A stretch of 64,000 nt of DNA, from the NCBI RefSeq assembly GCF_002744175.1, contig NZ_NKHF01000008.1, positions 1 through 64,000 of the forward strand. Direction: 5' to 3'. The translations under genes and the position numbers were made by a program. Under the pieces are notes generated by a model. The model was not told where the DNA came from. It did no database searches and was given only the letters and a program-made list of their open reading frames with translations. Each line of letters begins with the position of its first letter. Positions within the stretch are counted from its first letter, which is position 1. Source of the DNA: Pseudoalteromonas piscicida. Its GTDB lineage: Bacteria; Pseudomonadota; Gammaproteobacteria; Enterobacterales; Alteromonadaceae. Shown here piece after piece: positions 45,375-54,683 of this stretch.

Positions 45375-47627
45375 GTGATAAAAACTAACTCGTTAAGCTT
45401 GATCGCTGCTGCTGTAACGCTTGCGTTAAGCACATCAGCTCAGGCTGAGCAACAAACAAACAAGAACAAAGAAAAAATAGAAACGATTATTGTATCTGGC
45501 ACGCCAGGTGGTGCTGGGATCAGAAAAATTGATGCCAGCTTTGCGGTAACCAACATCGATGCCGTACAAATCGATAAGCTTGCGCCAAAAAGTACAGCGG
45601 ATCTGCTTAAAGCAGTGCCTGGGATCTGGGTTGAAAGCTCAGGTGGCGAATCTGGTGCTAATGTGTTTGTTCGCGGTTTTCCAGGCGGCGGGGATGCACC
45701 ATTCTTGACGGTTAGTTTACAAGGCAGTCCAATTTACCCAGCGCCTACACTTTCCTTTTTAGAAAACACCTCAATTTTTAGGCTGGATGAAACCATCAGC
45801 GTGATGGAAGGTCTGCGCGGTGGACCAAACCCTGTAGTTTCGAATGGTCAGCCTGGTTTAACCACTAACTTTCAACTTAAACGCGGTCAAACAGACACCG
45901 AAGGGACTTTTAAGTACACCACAACGGACTATGGTCTCAATAGAGTTGATGGTGTGCTAAGTGGTGAAATATCAGATGACCTTTATTATATGGTTGGTGG
46001 TTATATCAAACGTTCTTCTGGGATCCGTGATGCCGGATTTACCTCAGAAAAAGGCCATCAATTTACTATTAACCTCACCAAAGAGTTCGCCAATGGTGAG
46101 TTTAACCTCTATACCCGTCAAACCGACGACACTGGCGCCTGGTATCTCCCGACTCCGCTTAACGTTGATGGTGTTGACGCAGGCTTTACTCAATTAGGCA
46201 CAAACAACCGCAAAGCAACTATTTATTTTGGTGAACACGACAGTGCGATGAATGTTGACTTGGGGGATGGTCGTGGCTGGAAAGGTCATGTATCTGGCGG
46301 TAGCTTGAAGGTCAATTTCGATAATGGTTGGCAATTAATCGACCGTTTTAGCCTCACGCAAGGCGATGCAAATACGATAGGTTTAGTGCCTGCCGGTACC
46401 GCGATGCGCTTAAGTGAGGTAGCGGATAATGGCGAAACGGCTACTGGGAGCGTCACCGGTGATGAATATACTGGCGATACTATGGTGCAACAATATGGTC
46501 GCTGGGTCGTGCTCAAAGACATTGAAGCCTTTACCAATGACTTAGCCGTAAATAAAACTTTTGGTGATTGGTCGAGTGCCTTTGGTATTTACACTGCCAC
46601 TACCTCAGCAAAGGATTGGTGGAGTTTAGGTAATACCGCCTACCATGTTTTAGAGCAAGGTGGTGAGGCATTAGATGGCATTGCTTGTAATAGTGATGTC
46701 GCTGGCTGCGCATTTAACTATGACATTAGCAGCTCAGGCGATGCTACCACGTGGGCGATTTATACCACGCATAGTTACCAAGCCACCGAAGCACTCAAGT
46801 TAGACTTAGGTCTGCGCAGTGAACAACACGAAGTTGACTATTCCGTAGATGAGGATTTAGACGGAGTGATCACCAAAACGGTTGACTATGATGAACGCAA
46901 AACCTCATGGACACTCGGTGCAGACTATAGCTTAAGCCTAGATTCCGGTGTCTTTGCTCGTATGAACAAAGGCTATAAGATGCCTTACTTCGACGATTTT
47001 AGAGACAACTTTAGCACTTATGAATCGGGTGAGTCACTAATTAAAGAAGTCACACAAGCTGAGCTTGGATACAAATATATGGGTGAAACCGGAGATCTAT
47101 TTGTTACCTTATTTACTAACGAAGTTAAAGGTGACACATTTGTTCGTCGCCCAGGTGTACCCGCAGAAATTTTAACCAATGAAGCAACCGGCGTGGAAGT
47201 AGATTACAGCTATAACCATGAGTCTGGTTTATCGGTAAATCTGAATGCGACATGGCAAGATACTGAGATCACAGAAAGTCCAACCAACGAAGGCAATAAA
47301 GCGCAGCGCCAACCAGATTGGATGCTACGTATTACGCCAAGTTATGATTTTGAAATGTCGGGCATGTACGCCACCCTATATGGCACACTTTCAGCTGTAG
47401 ACGACCGATTTGGTGATAACGAAAATACTGTGGTACTTGAAGGCTATGAAAAACTTGATATTGGCCTGATTGTGGAACCTACAGAAGGGGTAAAACTGCA
47501 GCTGGCTGTAGATAATCTTACAGACAAGCAAGGGATCACCGAAGGCGATCCTCGAAATCCAAACTCACCCAATGGCCGCTATATCATGCCAAGAAGTGTA
47601 AAGTTTAGCGTTGCGTATTCATTTTAA
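45375..47627 (+). CDS. TonB-dependent outer-membrane receptor, probably trehalose/oligosaccharide uptake
   Basis: A 750-residue outer-membrane barrel with a signal peptide (LSLIAAAVTLALSTSAQAEQ), a TonB-dependent plug (VDAVQIDKLAPKSTADLLKA form; GIWVESSGGESGANVFVRG) and a barrel ending in YIMPRSVKFSVAYSF, with terminal Phe as required for insertion. The GTG start at 45375 follows AGAGGG. Its promoter region carries the LacI operator shared with the transporter operon, so it is part of the same sugar regulon and should bring the sugar across the outer membrane. Confidence 0.88.
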   Translation: MIKTNSLSLIAAAVTLALSTSAQAEQQTNKNKEKIETIIVSGTPGGAGIRKIDASFAVTNIDAVQIDKLAPKSTADLLKAVPGIWVESSGGESGANVFVRGFPGGGDAPFLTVSLQGSPIYPAPTLSFLENTSIFRLDETISVMEGLRGGPNPVVSNGQPGLTTNFQLKRGQTDTEGTFKYTTTDYGLNRVDGVLSGEISDDLYYMVGGYIKRSSGIRDAGFTSEKGHQFTINLTKEFANGEFNLYTRQTDDTGAWYLPTPLNVDGVDAGFTQLGTNNRKATIYFGEHDSAMNVDLGDGRGWKGHVSGGSLKVNFDNGWQLIDRFSLTQGDANTIGLVPAGTAMRLSEVADNGETATGSVTGDEYTGDTMVQQYGRWVVLKDIEAFTNDLAVNKTFGDWSSAFGIYTATTSAKDWWSLGNTAYHVLEQGGEALDGIACNSDVAGCAFNYDISSSGDATTWAIYTTHSYQATEALKLDLGLRSEQHEVDYSVDEDLDGVITKTVDYDERKTSWTLGADYSLSLDSGVFARMNKGYKMPYFDDFRDNFSTYESGESLIKEVTQAELGYKYMGETGDLFVTLFTNEVKGDTFVRRPGVPAEILTNEATGVEVDYSYNHESGLSVNLNATWQDTEITESPTNEGNKAQRQPDWMLRITPSYDFEMSGMYATLYGTLSAVDDRFGDNENTVVLEGYEKLDIGLIVEPTEGVKLQLAVDNLTDKQGITEGDPRNPNSPNGRYIMPRSVKFSVAYSF

Positions 47628-47762
47628 TTACGTCCGCTAACGCTATCAACATAGTGCTATCCGCTTAGAGCAAATATGCCTGGCGGGTAGCACTAAAAAG
47701 ATCTAACACGTTTATTGTAGAGTAACTTCCTGTAACTGCACTTCAGAATGTCGCCTGCTATC

Positions 47763-48164
47763 CTAAACCTTAATTATTGTACCAAGAGAAACCGCCACCA
47801 ACTTTTCTTCCTCGCCGCTTTTTGCATATACCTTACATTCACACGTTGCTTGGCGTTTACCTGAATGCAAAACGTTTGACCTAGCCACTAATATATCCCC
47901 TATCGCAGGTCTTACATAGTTCACTTTATATTCTGAGGTCACACAGCTGCCAAGTACAGATGCGCCTGCGAAGGTAATGCAGTTATCAGCCAAATAACTA
48001 ACCACTCCACCATGGGCAAAGCCGTTGTTTTGCTGCAAATCATCTCGGATCTTAAGACTTAATTCAGCAATGCCTGTCTTGTAAACATCCAGCTCCGCAC
48101 CTAGTAGTAAACTAAAAGACTGCTGTGACAGGATCTCCTTCCCTTTTTCTAACATGTCGCTCAA
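47763..48164 (-). CDS. PaaI-family hotdog thioesterase
   Basis: A hotdog-fold acyl-CoA thioesterase of the PaaI/YbgC-YdiI type. The catalytic-helix block is NNGFAHGGVVSYLADNCITF, with HGG and Asp as in PaaI. Residues ELSLKIRDDLQQ precede it, and YKVNYVRPAIGDILVARSNV follows. The frame opens at 48194; a TTG at 48164 is preceded by AAGGAGA seven bases earlier and is preferred. The substrate is unknown. It sits alone between the two TonB receptor genes. Confidence 0.8.
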   Translation of the reverse strand: MSDMLEKGKEILSQQSFSLLLGAELDVYKTGIAELSLKIRDDLQQNNGFAHGGVVSYLADNCITFAGASVLGSCVTSEYKVNYVRPAIGDILVARSNVLHSGKRQATCECKVYAKSGEEEKLVAVSLGTIIKV

Positions 48165-48271
48165 GTTTCTTCTCCTTAAATTGGTTTTAAACAAGTAATG
48201 CTATCCTACAGCAACGAGTGTATTAATTAACGATACGCGCGCTGCTCTTCTCACTAGGAAACTAGACAAAC

Positions 48272-48306
48272 AAAAAAGCCGCTTAGTAATGAAACTAAGC
48301 GGCTTT
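48272..48306. terminator. Bidirectional intrinsic terminator
   Basis: AAGCCGCTTAGT / ACTAAGCGGCTT, a 12-bp perfect stem with a 6-nt loop and A/T runs on both sides. It ends the TonB receptor gene on the minus strand. Confidence 0.88.
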
Positions 48307-48330
48307 GTTAGAGACTTTCAAAAAGTTAGA

Positions 48331-50574
48331 TTAATCCAACCAAAACTCTTTTTTGAACTTAATACCAAACTCACTTCTGTCGTTACTACGCATTACACCA
48401 ACAAAGCCGCTTTGCTGTAAACGGCCAACATCGTACACTTCGTTTAGTACGTTTTCACCGTATAGGGTTACTTCCATATCGCCGTCAGCGTTCGTGTATG
48501 AGACATTAAAGCCAAGTAGCTCTCGTGAGTCAATATGTTCACTTGCACGGGTAACAGATTGACCTTGCATATCTGAGCGGTATGAATAACTTGCGTTAAC
48601 CGCAATTGTTGCACCATGCGCTAAATCATAGAAATAAGAGGGGGCTACCATCACAGTCCAACGTGGTGTTAGTGCTGGCGCGTCGCCCTTACCAATACCG
48701 ATAACCCCTTCATCAACATGGGTGATTTCAGAATCTAGGTAGCCGATTGAACTGCGAACTGAGAAATCATCGGTAATTGCAATTGTGGTCTCAAGCTCTA
48801 TACCTTGTGCCTTTGACTCACCAGCATTCTCCACGATGGTCACAAAACCGCCGCCAGCAGTTGGGTCGTTGAAAGGTAATGCAAGGTCGGTGTAATCCGT
48901 GACAAAGGCAGCAACCATCATAGATACGTTATCATGTACTTGGCCTTTGAAACCGATTTCGTAGTTAATCGCTTTGGTTTCGTCAAATGCCGCGAATTGA
49001 TCAGGGCCACCAAATGGACGCGGTGGGAAACCACCACTTTGATATCCTTTTTGAACTTGTGCATAAACATTGATGTCACGCGTTAGCTGATATGACGCAT
49101 TTACGTCCCACGTCACTTCATCAAAATCGGCACTGACATATTTACGAGTACCAAAGCTTGGGAATAACGCATCTGCTTCTTTTTTGTCCTCAGAGTAGCG
49201 TAAACCACCACCAATACTGAGCAATTCAGTCACATCAAAGCTGGCATTAATATACGCCGCATAAGCGTCTGTCTCTTGGTTGATATCGAAATAACCGTAA
49301 TCACCGAAAGACGCTGTCTGGCCATCATTTAATAGACCGTCAGGCGTGTTCCAAGGACTAAATACGAATGGACCTGAGCTGGTAAAGCCTTCCTCATTGA
49401 AGTAGTAAAGGCCAGATACAAAGTCCCAAGAGTCATAAGTACCATTAAACTGTAGCTCAAATGAGTATTGATCCGCGCCACCCTCTTCAGGGAACTCAGA
49501 AAGGTTAAGTGCAACCGCGTCATCATCGAGGCCTCCTGTATATTCAGAGCTGCGCTTGCTCGCGATAAACTTAACCGAGTACACGTCACTTGCTTGCCAA
49601 TCAGCGGTAATTGAACCACCCCAACCAGAGTAATCAGTGCTTTCAATACCAGCAACCGTTGTTGCCAAGTCATCTGGGTTGTTTGGCAGCATAGACTCAT
49701 CTAACAATGGAAAGTCGCCATTATTAGGATCATTCGGGTCAAGCGGCTCTGTTAATTCGATAGTATAAGGTGATTGTCCCGACTCGTTTTCAACGCCGTC
49801 AAATGCCGCCGTTATAACTAAGTCGCTCGTTGCTTGCCATCTTAATGCTAATCGGCCACTGAACTCTTGCTCTTCACCAATTTCTTTTTCTGGGTTTTCA
49901 AGGTTAATCGCTTTACCGACACCATCGCGCTCTTTGTAAGATGCGCTCGCTGAAAAGCCTAGCGTGTCAGTCAATGCTTGGCTGGTGTATAAATCTGTCG
50001 CCAGACGACCGCGTGAGCCAATTTTGGCTTCTACGCGTGCAACTTCTTCAAAGCCTGGCTGTTTGGTGATCACATTTACCGCTCCGCCTAACGTGTTACG
50101 ACCGTACAGCGTACCTTGGGGGCCACGTAGTACTTCAACACGCTCAACATTTGGCAGGGAAAGGTTAGAACCCATTTGGCGGCCAAGGTATACACCATCG
50201 ACGTAAACACCAACCCCTGGATCTGTGGTGATCACATGGTCTTGAAGACCAATACCACGAATAAATACTGACGCGTGAGCCGCATTACCCACACCGTAGC
50301 GGGTAATATTTAAATTTGGAACGAATTTACCAATATCGTCTAAGTTGCTGATGTTTGCTTTATCTATGTCATTGGCACCGATAGAGGTAATAGCGGTGGG
50401 CGTTTCAAACAAGCTTTCTGTACGCTTACGAGCAGTCACTTCTATCTTTTCAAAGACTTGTTTTTCTGGCTCTGCATTTGCTTGCTCAGCAAAAGCTGTA
50501 TTAGGAAGGGCTACCGCTGCTAATACCGCAGCTGATATCGCAGATAAACCAAGGCGAGGTAAAACTGTAATCAT
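48331..50574 (-). CDS. TonB-dependent outer-membrane receptor
   Basis: A 747-residue receptor of the CirA/FepA-like group: signal peptide (LSAISAAVLAAVALPNTAFA), TonB-box-like region, plug (VEVLRGPQGTLYGRNTLGGA) and a barrel whose last residues FGIKFKKEFWLD lack the usual terminal Phe. It resembles the many TonB receptors of Alteromonadales; the ligand cannot be read. A short transcript with its own terminator lies upstream, so leader control is possible. Confidence 0.85.
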   Translation of the reverse strand: MITVLPRLGLSAISAAVLAAVALPNTAFAEQANAEPEKQVFEKIEVTARKRTESLFETPTAITSIGANDIDKANISNLDDIGKFVPNLNITRYGVGNAAHASVFIRGIGLQDHVITTDPGVGVYVDGVYLGRQMGSNLSLPNVERVEVLRGPQGTLYGRNTLGGAVNVITKQPGFEEVARVEAKIGSRGRLATDLYTSQALTDTLGFSASASYKERDGVGKAINLENPEKEIGEEQEFSGRLALRWQATSDLVITAAFDGVENESGQSPYTIELTEPLDPNDPNNGDFPLLDESMLPNNPDDLATTVAGIESTDYSGWGGSITADWQASDVYSVKFIASKRSSEYTGGLDDDAVALNLSEFPEEGGADQYSFELQFNGTYDSWDFVSGLYYFNEEGFTSSGPFVFSPWNTPDGLLNDGQTASFGDYGYFDINQETDAYAAYINASFDVTELLSIGGGLRYSEDKKEADALFPSFGTRKYVSADFDEVTWDVNASYQLTRDINVYAQVQKGYQSGGFPPRPFGGPDQFAAFDETKAINYEIGFKGQVHDNVSMMVAAFVTDYTDLALPFNDPTAGGGFVTIVENAGESKAQGIELETTIAITDDFSVRSSIGYLDSEITHVDEGVIGIGKGDAPALTPRWTVMVAPSYFYDLAHGATIAVNASYSYRSDMQGQSVTRASEHIDSRELLGFNVSYTNADGDMEVTLYGENVLNEVYDVGRLQQSGFVGVMRSNDRSEFGIKFKKEFWLD

Positions 50575-50708
50575 ATAATCTCCAAAGGAATCACCGTGTG
50601 TGCTAGTTGCGAGAGGTCGCAGACTAGAGAAGCAATAAACTCGGCGTTATTACTTCTAACCCTGTAATCAATTAAGTCATAGACTTGAAGGCTACAAATT
50701 TTGGGCAT

Positions 50709-50733
50709 AAAAAAAGATGCATTAGACGCATCT
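50709..50733 (-). terminator. Intrinsic terminator inside the TonB receptor leader
   Basis: On the minus strand AGATGC-GTCTAAT-GCATCT followed by seven T. About 20 bp upstream is TATAAT (50751-50756) with a weak TTTCAA -35 at 17 bp, which would give a transcript of only about 36 nt. Confidence 0.6.
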
Positions 50734-50955
50734 CTTTCCTCTGGAGGGGCATTATAGTCACAACTGGATAAAATTGAAATAATTATTTAATAAAAATACT
50801 TTATAAGGTTTTTGTAACCAAAATAAAACCAAACGTAGATAATTAATTTTTATAAAAATTCGTTACAGAACAAATGATTATACTAAAAACCGCACCAAAA
50901 GTTACAAAAATGAAATATTAGCAATTCGCGGATGAGAGTAAGTAAAATGTAGACG

Positions 50956-50985
50956 AAAAAAAAACCAGCCTAAGCTGGTTTTTTT
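50956..50985 (-). terminator. Intrinsic terminator after tRNA-Leu
   Basis: AACCAGC-CTAA-GCTGGTT stem with long A and T runs on both sides; it ends the secG-tRNA transcript and could act in both directions. Confidence 0.85.
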
Positions 50986-50988
50986 ATT

Positions 50989-51073
50989 TGGTGCGAATGG
51001 GGGGACTTGAACCCCCACGGCCGAAGCCACCACCCCCTCAAGATGGCGTGTCTACCAATTCCACCACATTCGC
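50989..51073 (-). tRNA. tRNA-Leu (GAG)
   Basis: The 85-nt tRNA has a complete acceptor stem (GCGAATG / CATTCGC), the D-arm GGAATTGGTAGACAC, anticodon loop TTGAGGG with GAG anticodon, a long class II variable arm (GGTGGCTTCGGCCGT), T-arm GGGGGTTCAAGTCCCCC and encoded CCA. It reads leucine CUC/CUU codons. It lies 23 bp after secG, as leuU does in E. coli. Confidence 0.95.
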
Positions 51074-51096
51074 AAATTCGGTGTTTTCCCTAACTT

Positions 51097-51444
51097 CTAG
51101 TTAGGCACATCAGAAGCTGGATTTTCTTCTGAAGCTGGCACATCGCTAGTTGCTGGAACCGTTGTTGCAGCAGCTGGTGCCTCTAGGTTTTCCCATTCAC
51201 TAGTCTTTTTAATTTGACCAGTTGTTAGGTTACCCAAAACAATACTTAGTACAAAAAATACTGTTGCTAAGATTGTTGTTGTTTTGGTCATAAAGTTGCC
51301 TGCGCCTGATGAGCCAAACACTGTCGCCGATGCGCCTGCACCAAACGAAGAGCCCATGTCTGCACCTTTACCTTGTTGAATTAGCACCATACCGATAAGC
51401 GCTAAAGCGACAATTAAGTAAACAACCATTAAAATTTCGTACAT
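51097..51444 (-). CDS. secG: Protein translocase subunit SecG
   Basis: SecG assists SecYEG in protein export. The 115-residue protein has two membrane helices (ILMVVYLIVALALIGMVLIQ and ILATVFFVLSIVLGNL) around the conserved QQGKGADMGSSFGAGASATV loop. The C-terminal tail is Ala/Pro/Glu-rich. It is downstream of tpiA by 4 bp and upstream of tRNA-Leu, the same order as in E. coli and many relatives. Confidence 0.95.
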   Translation of the reverse strand: MYEILMVVYLIVALALIGMVLIQQGKGADMGSSFGAGASATVFGSSGAGNFMTKTTTILATVFFVLSIVLGNLTTGQIKKTSEWENLEAPAAATTVPATSDVPASEENPASDVPN

Positions 51445-51448
51445 TTAC

Positions 51449-52189
51449 TTATCCTTTTGCACTTCTGCATATAGCTGCGAAACTTTCTGGTTTTAAGCTT
51501 GCGCCACCTATCAGTCCACCGTCTATATCATCTTGTGCGAATAACAATTCACTATTTTTTTCGTTAACACTGCCACCATAAAGTAATCGCAGTGCTTGTG
51601 CAATTTGCTCATCATATTTAGCAAGCAAATTACGTATAAATTTGTGTACTGCTTGGGCTTGTTCAGGTGACGCAGTTTTACCAGTACCTATAGCCCAAAC
51701 TGGCTCGTATGCTATCACAGAGTTGGCCAACGCTGCCACACCTAATTTGGTGATAACTGCATTTATTTGTCTTGCGACCACTTCCTCTGTTTGCTCATTT
51801 TCTCTTTCTTCTTCGCTTTCACCAACACAAAGAATAGGTGTTAACCCTTGCTCTTGAGCATGTGCAAATTTGTTTGCAACATCAGCATCGCTTTCGCCAT
51901 AAATCGCGCGTCGCTCTGAATGACCTACTAAGGTATATGTTGCTCCTAGCGATTTAGCTAGGGACGCCTGAATTTCTCCAGTGTATGCGCCCTCTTTATA
52001 TTCCGAAACGGTTTGCGTTCCGACAGTAAGCCCTTTATTTGCTGCTTGCTCTATGAGCATTGCAGGAGGGAAAACAATTACTTCTGCTTGAAATGATTGA
52101 TTGCTTACTGCTTCTGATATTTGTTCAATGAGCGATTTTGAACCGTTCATCTTCCAATTACCAGCAACAATTTGCTTTCTAGTTGTCAT
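51449..52189 (-). CDS. tpiA: Triosephosphate isomerase
   Basis: TpiA interconverts dihydroxyacetone phosphate and glyceraldehyde 3-phosphate in glycolysis. The TIM-barrel signatures are present: VAGNWKMNGS (Lys), LVGHSERR (His) and AYEPVWAIGTGK (catalytic Glu), plus LLYGGSVNEKN. The frame opens at 52231, but the ATG at 52189 (MTTRKQIV) is the family start. Length 246 is normal. Confidence 0.97.
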   Translation of the reverse strand: MTTRKQIVAGNWKMNGSKSLIEQISEAVSNQSFQAEVIVFPPAMLIEQAANKGLTVGTQTVSEYKEGAYTGEIQASLAKSLGATYTLVGHSERRAIYGESDADVANKFAHAQEQGLTPILCVGESEEERENEQTEEVVARQINAVITKLGVAALANSVIAYEPVWAIGTGKTASPEQAQAVHKFIRNLLAKYDEQIAQALRLLYGGSVNEKNSELLFAQDDIDGGLIGGASLKPESFAAICRSAKG

Positions 52190-52268
52190 ACGACACTCCG
52201 CAGTAGAAAGCGGGTGAGATACTAACTCCACTCACCCGAAGTTACAAGAAATAAATTTAATTTTTAGT

Positions 52269-53609
52269 TTAATTGCTCACAGATTCAACAACTTCAGCGA
52301 TTTTTTGAGCAAAATCGATCACTTGCTTCTGTTGTTGCGCTTCAACCATCACACGAACAACTGGCTCAGTACCAGATTTGCGTAATAGTACTCGGCCTTT
52401 GCCGGCTAGCAGTTCTTCTACTTCAGCAACAACGGCTTTCACTGAGTCTTGCTCTGTTGGATCATTTTTAGTGCTATAGCGTACATTAATCATCTTCATC
52501 GGGTATTTACTAAAGCCCTCGCCGAGATCTTTTAATGTCTTGTTTTGTGCAACCATTGCCGCGAGCACTTGCAAACTGGAGACAATACCATCGCCAGTAC
52601 TAATAAGATCTAGGTTTAGAACATGGCCCGAACTTTCACCGCCGATTTTCCAGCCTTTCTCGCCAAGCAACTCCATAACATAACGGTCACCGACTTTACT
52701 ACGCTCAAACTCTATACCTCTTGCCTTAAGCGCATTTTCGAGTCCCATATTTGACATAACAGTACCAACAACCCCACCACCTAGCGTACCATCAGCATGG
52801 GCCTGACAAGCAATGATATAAACAATATCATCGCCATCAAAAACATGACCATCATGATCAACCATCATCACTCGATCGCCATCACCGTCATAGGCAATAC
52901 CCACATCAGCTTGATGCTCAAGTACCGCCTTTTTCAACGCTTCCACATGTGTTGCACCACATTTTTCGTTGATATTTACACCATTCGGTTCACAAGCAGT
53001 GGTGATCACATCTGCACCGAGCTCACGCATCACACTCGGAGCAATATGATAGGTTGCACCGTTGGCACAATCTAACACTACTTTTAAGCCTTCGAGAGAT
53101 AATTCTCGGGGAAATTGGCCTTTACAAAATTCGATATAACGACCATCTGCACTTTCTAGCCGCTTAGCTTTACCTAGCTTTTCTGATGCAACACAAGTCA
53201 TCGGCTCATCAAGCTTAGCTTCAATTGCAAGCTCAACGTCATCAGGCAATTTTTTACCATCGCCACCAAAGAACTTGATACCGTTATCGTGATAAGGATT
53301 GTGGGATGCACTAATAACTATGCCGGCCTCAGCTCTGAACGTTTGAGTCAGATAAGCAACCGCAGGAGTTGGCATGGGACCTAACAATACAACGTTAATG
53401 CCTGCTGCAACTAACCCTGCTTCTAAAGCAGTTTCAAGCAGGTAACCCGAAATCCGAGTATCCTTACCAATAATTACCTTTTTGGTACCACGCTCAGACA
53501 AGACTTTACCTGCAGCCCAACCTAATTTCATTGCAAATTCAGGCGTGATTGGGAACTCGCCCACCATACCTCTTACACCATCTGTACCAAAGTACTTTCT
53601 TGTTGTCAT
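52269..53609 (-). CDS. glmM: Phosphoglucosamine mutase
   Basis: GlmM converts glucosamine 6-phosphate to glucosamine 1-phosphate for cell-wall UDP-GlcNAc. The phosphoserine loop is [19 protein letters not shown], the metal-binding loop is YDGDGDRVM, and the sugar-binding GGESSGHV and phosphate-binding [12 protein letters not shown] motifs are present. Length 446 is normal. It overlaps the folP stop by 4 bp, so translation is coupled, as in E. coli. Confidence 0.97.
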   Translation of the reverse strand: MTTRKYFGTDGVRGMVGEFPITPEFAMKLGWAAGKVLSERGTKKVIIGKDTRISGYLLETALEAGLVAAGINVVLLGPMPTPAVAYLTQTFRAEAGIVISASHNPYHDNGIKFFGGDGKKLPDDVELAIEAKLDEPMTCVASEKLGKAKRLESADGRYIEFCKGQFPRELSLEGLKVVLDCANGATYHIAPSVMRELGADVITTACEPNGVNINEKCGATHVEALKKAVLEHQADVGIAYDGDGDRVMMVDHDGHVFDGDDIVYIIACQAHADGTLGGGVVGTVMSNMGLENALKARGIEFERSKVGDRYVMELLGEKGWKIGGESSGHVLNLDLISTGDGIVSSLQVLAAMVAQNKTLKDLGEGFSKYPMKMINVRYSTKNDPTEQDSVKAVVAEVEELLAGKGRVLLRKSGTEPVVRVMVEAQQQKQVIDFAQKIAEVVESVSN

Positions 53610-54451
53610 TGAGTAACTCCATTAACCGACGCTAACCATACGTTTAGCACGTCGCTTGTTTCTTTTACATCATGAACACGAATAATATGGGCGCCTTGCT
53701 GCGCGCATAGTAATGCACCAGCCAAGCTTGCCGCCACGCGTTCATGTGTATCCCGAGTGAGTAATTGTCCAAACATGGACTTTCTGGATAGGCCAGTTAA
53801 GATTGGTAAATCAAAAGTCTTAAACTTAGCCAAACCACCTAAAATTTTAAAATTGTGTTCTAGCGATTTACCGAAACCGAAGCCAGGGTCTAGAATCAAT
53901 CTCTGTGGATTTATTCCAAATTGCTCGCACGCGCTGATTCTAGCTTCGAAAAAATGACTGATGTCTGAAAATAAATCACCATATTGCGGATTATTCTGCA
54001 TTGAGCGAGGCTGCCCCTGCATGTGCATTAAACAGATTGGAACATCTGCATACTGTGCGGCCACCTCTAGTGCTCCCGGCTCCTGTAGTGCTCGGACATC
54101 ATTGATAATATCGGCCCCTGCTTCTAGCGCCTGTCTCATCACTTCTGCCTTACTTGTATCCACCGAAATAACACAATCAGACTGCGAGCGGATAGCCTTA
54201 ATTACCGGAATAACACGCTGCAACTCATCCTCTAATTGAACATCAGGGGCACCAGGACGAGTTGACTCTCCACCTATATCTAAGATAGAAGCACCTTGAG
54301 CAAGCATCATTTCAGCTTGTACAATTGCATTGTCTAGATGGGTAAATTTTCCACCATCAGAAAACGAGTCGGGAGTGACATTTAAAATCCCCATTACTTG
54401 AGGCTTATCTAAGGAGAGACTGCGGGCTCTTGGTAAGCGTAACTCGTACAT
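53606..54451 (-). CDS. folP: Dihydropteroate synthase
   Basis: FolP joins pABA to 6-hydroxymethyl-dihydropterin diphosphate in folate synthesis and is the sulfonamide target. Signatures are [27 protein letters not shown] and [16 protein letters not shown]. The frame runs upstream to 54577, but the ATG at 54451 ([12 protein letters not shown]) gives the normal 281 residues. It starts the folP-glmM-tpiA-secG-tRNA-Leu run, after the ftsH terminator. Confidence 0.96.
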   Translation of the reverse strand: MYELRLPRARSLSLDKPQVMGILNVTPDSFSDGGKFTHLDNAIVQAEMMLAQGASILDIGGESTRPGAPDVQLEDELQRVIPVIKAIRSQSDCVISVDTSKAEVMRQALEAGADIINDVRALQEPGALEVAAQYADVPICLMHMQGQPRSMQNNPQYGDLFSDISHFFEARISACEQFGINPQRLILDPGFGFGKSLEHNFKILGGLAKFKTFDLPILTGLSRKSMFGQLLTRDTHERVAASLAGALLCAQQGAHIIRVHDVKETSDVLNVWLASVNGVTQ

Positions 54452-54640
54452 TCCATACCTACTTTTTGTAACGTAAACTTGATGAACTCGAAAGGTTTGC
54501 AATAGATTTAAGTTCTTCACATCAAGCGGGTAGGCTCTCCAAGTTAAAAAGCCTCTACCAATTTTCCTAATTAGCAATCTACTTTCAGGTCAGAAAATCT
54601 TGTCGATAACAAGGCTAAATGGTATTAAATCTATTGATAC

Positions 54641-54664
54641 AAAAAAGCCCCGATCGCTCGGGGC
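54641..54664 (-). terminator. Intrinsic terminator of ftsH
   Basis: On the minus strand GCCCCGA-GCGA-TCGGGGC then T6, between ftsH and folP. Confidence 0.9.
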
Positions 54665-54683
54665 TGCAGTATTCTACCTAAAC

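Larger units (their letters stand above)
50582..50988. other. Leader and promoter region of the TonB receptor gene
   Basis: This 407-bp gap holds a possible promoter and a terminator hairpin in the leader of the receptor gene, then the tRNA-Leu terminator. No coding frame is supported. Confidence 0.5.
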
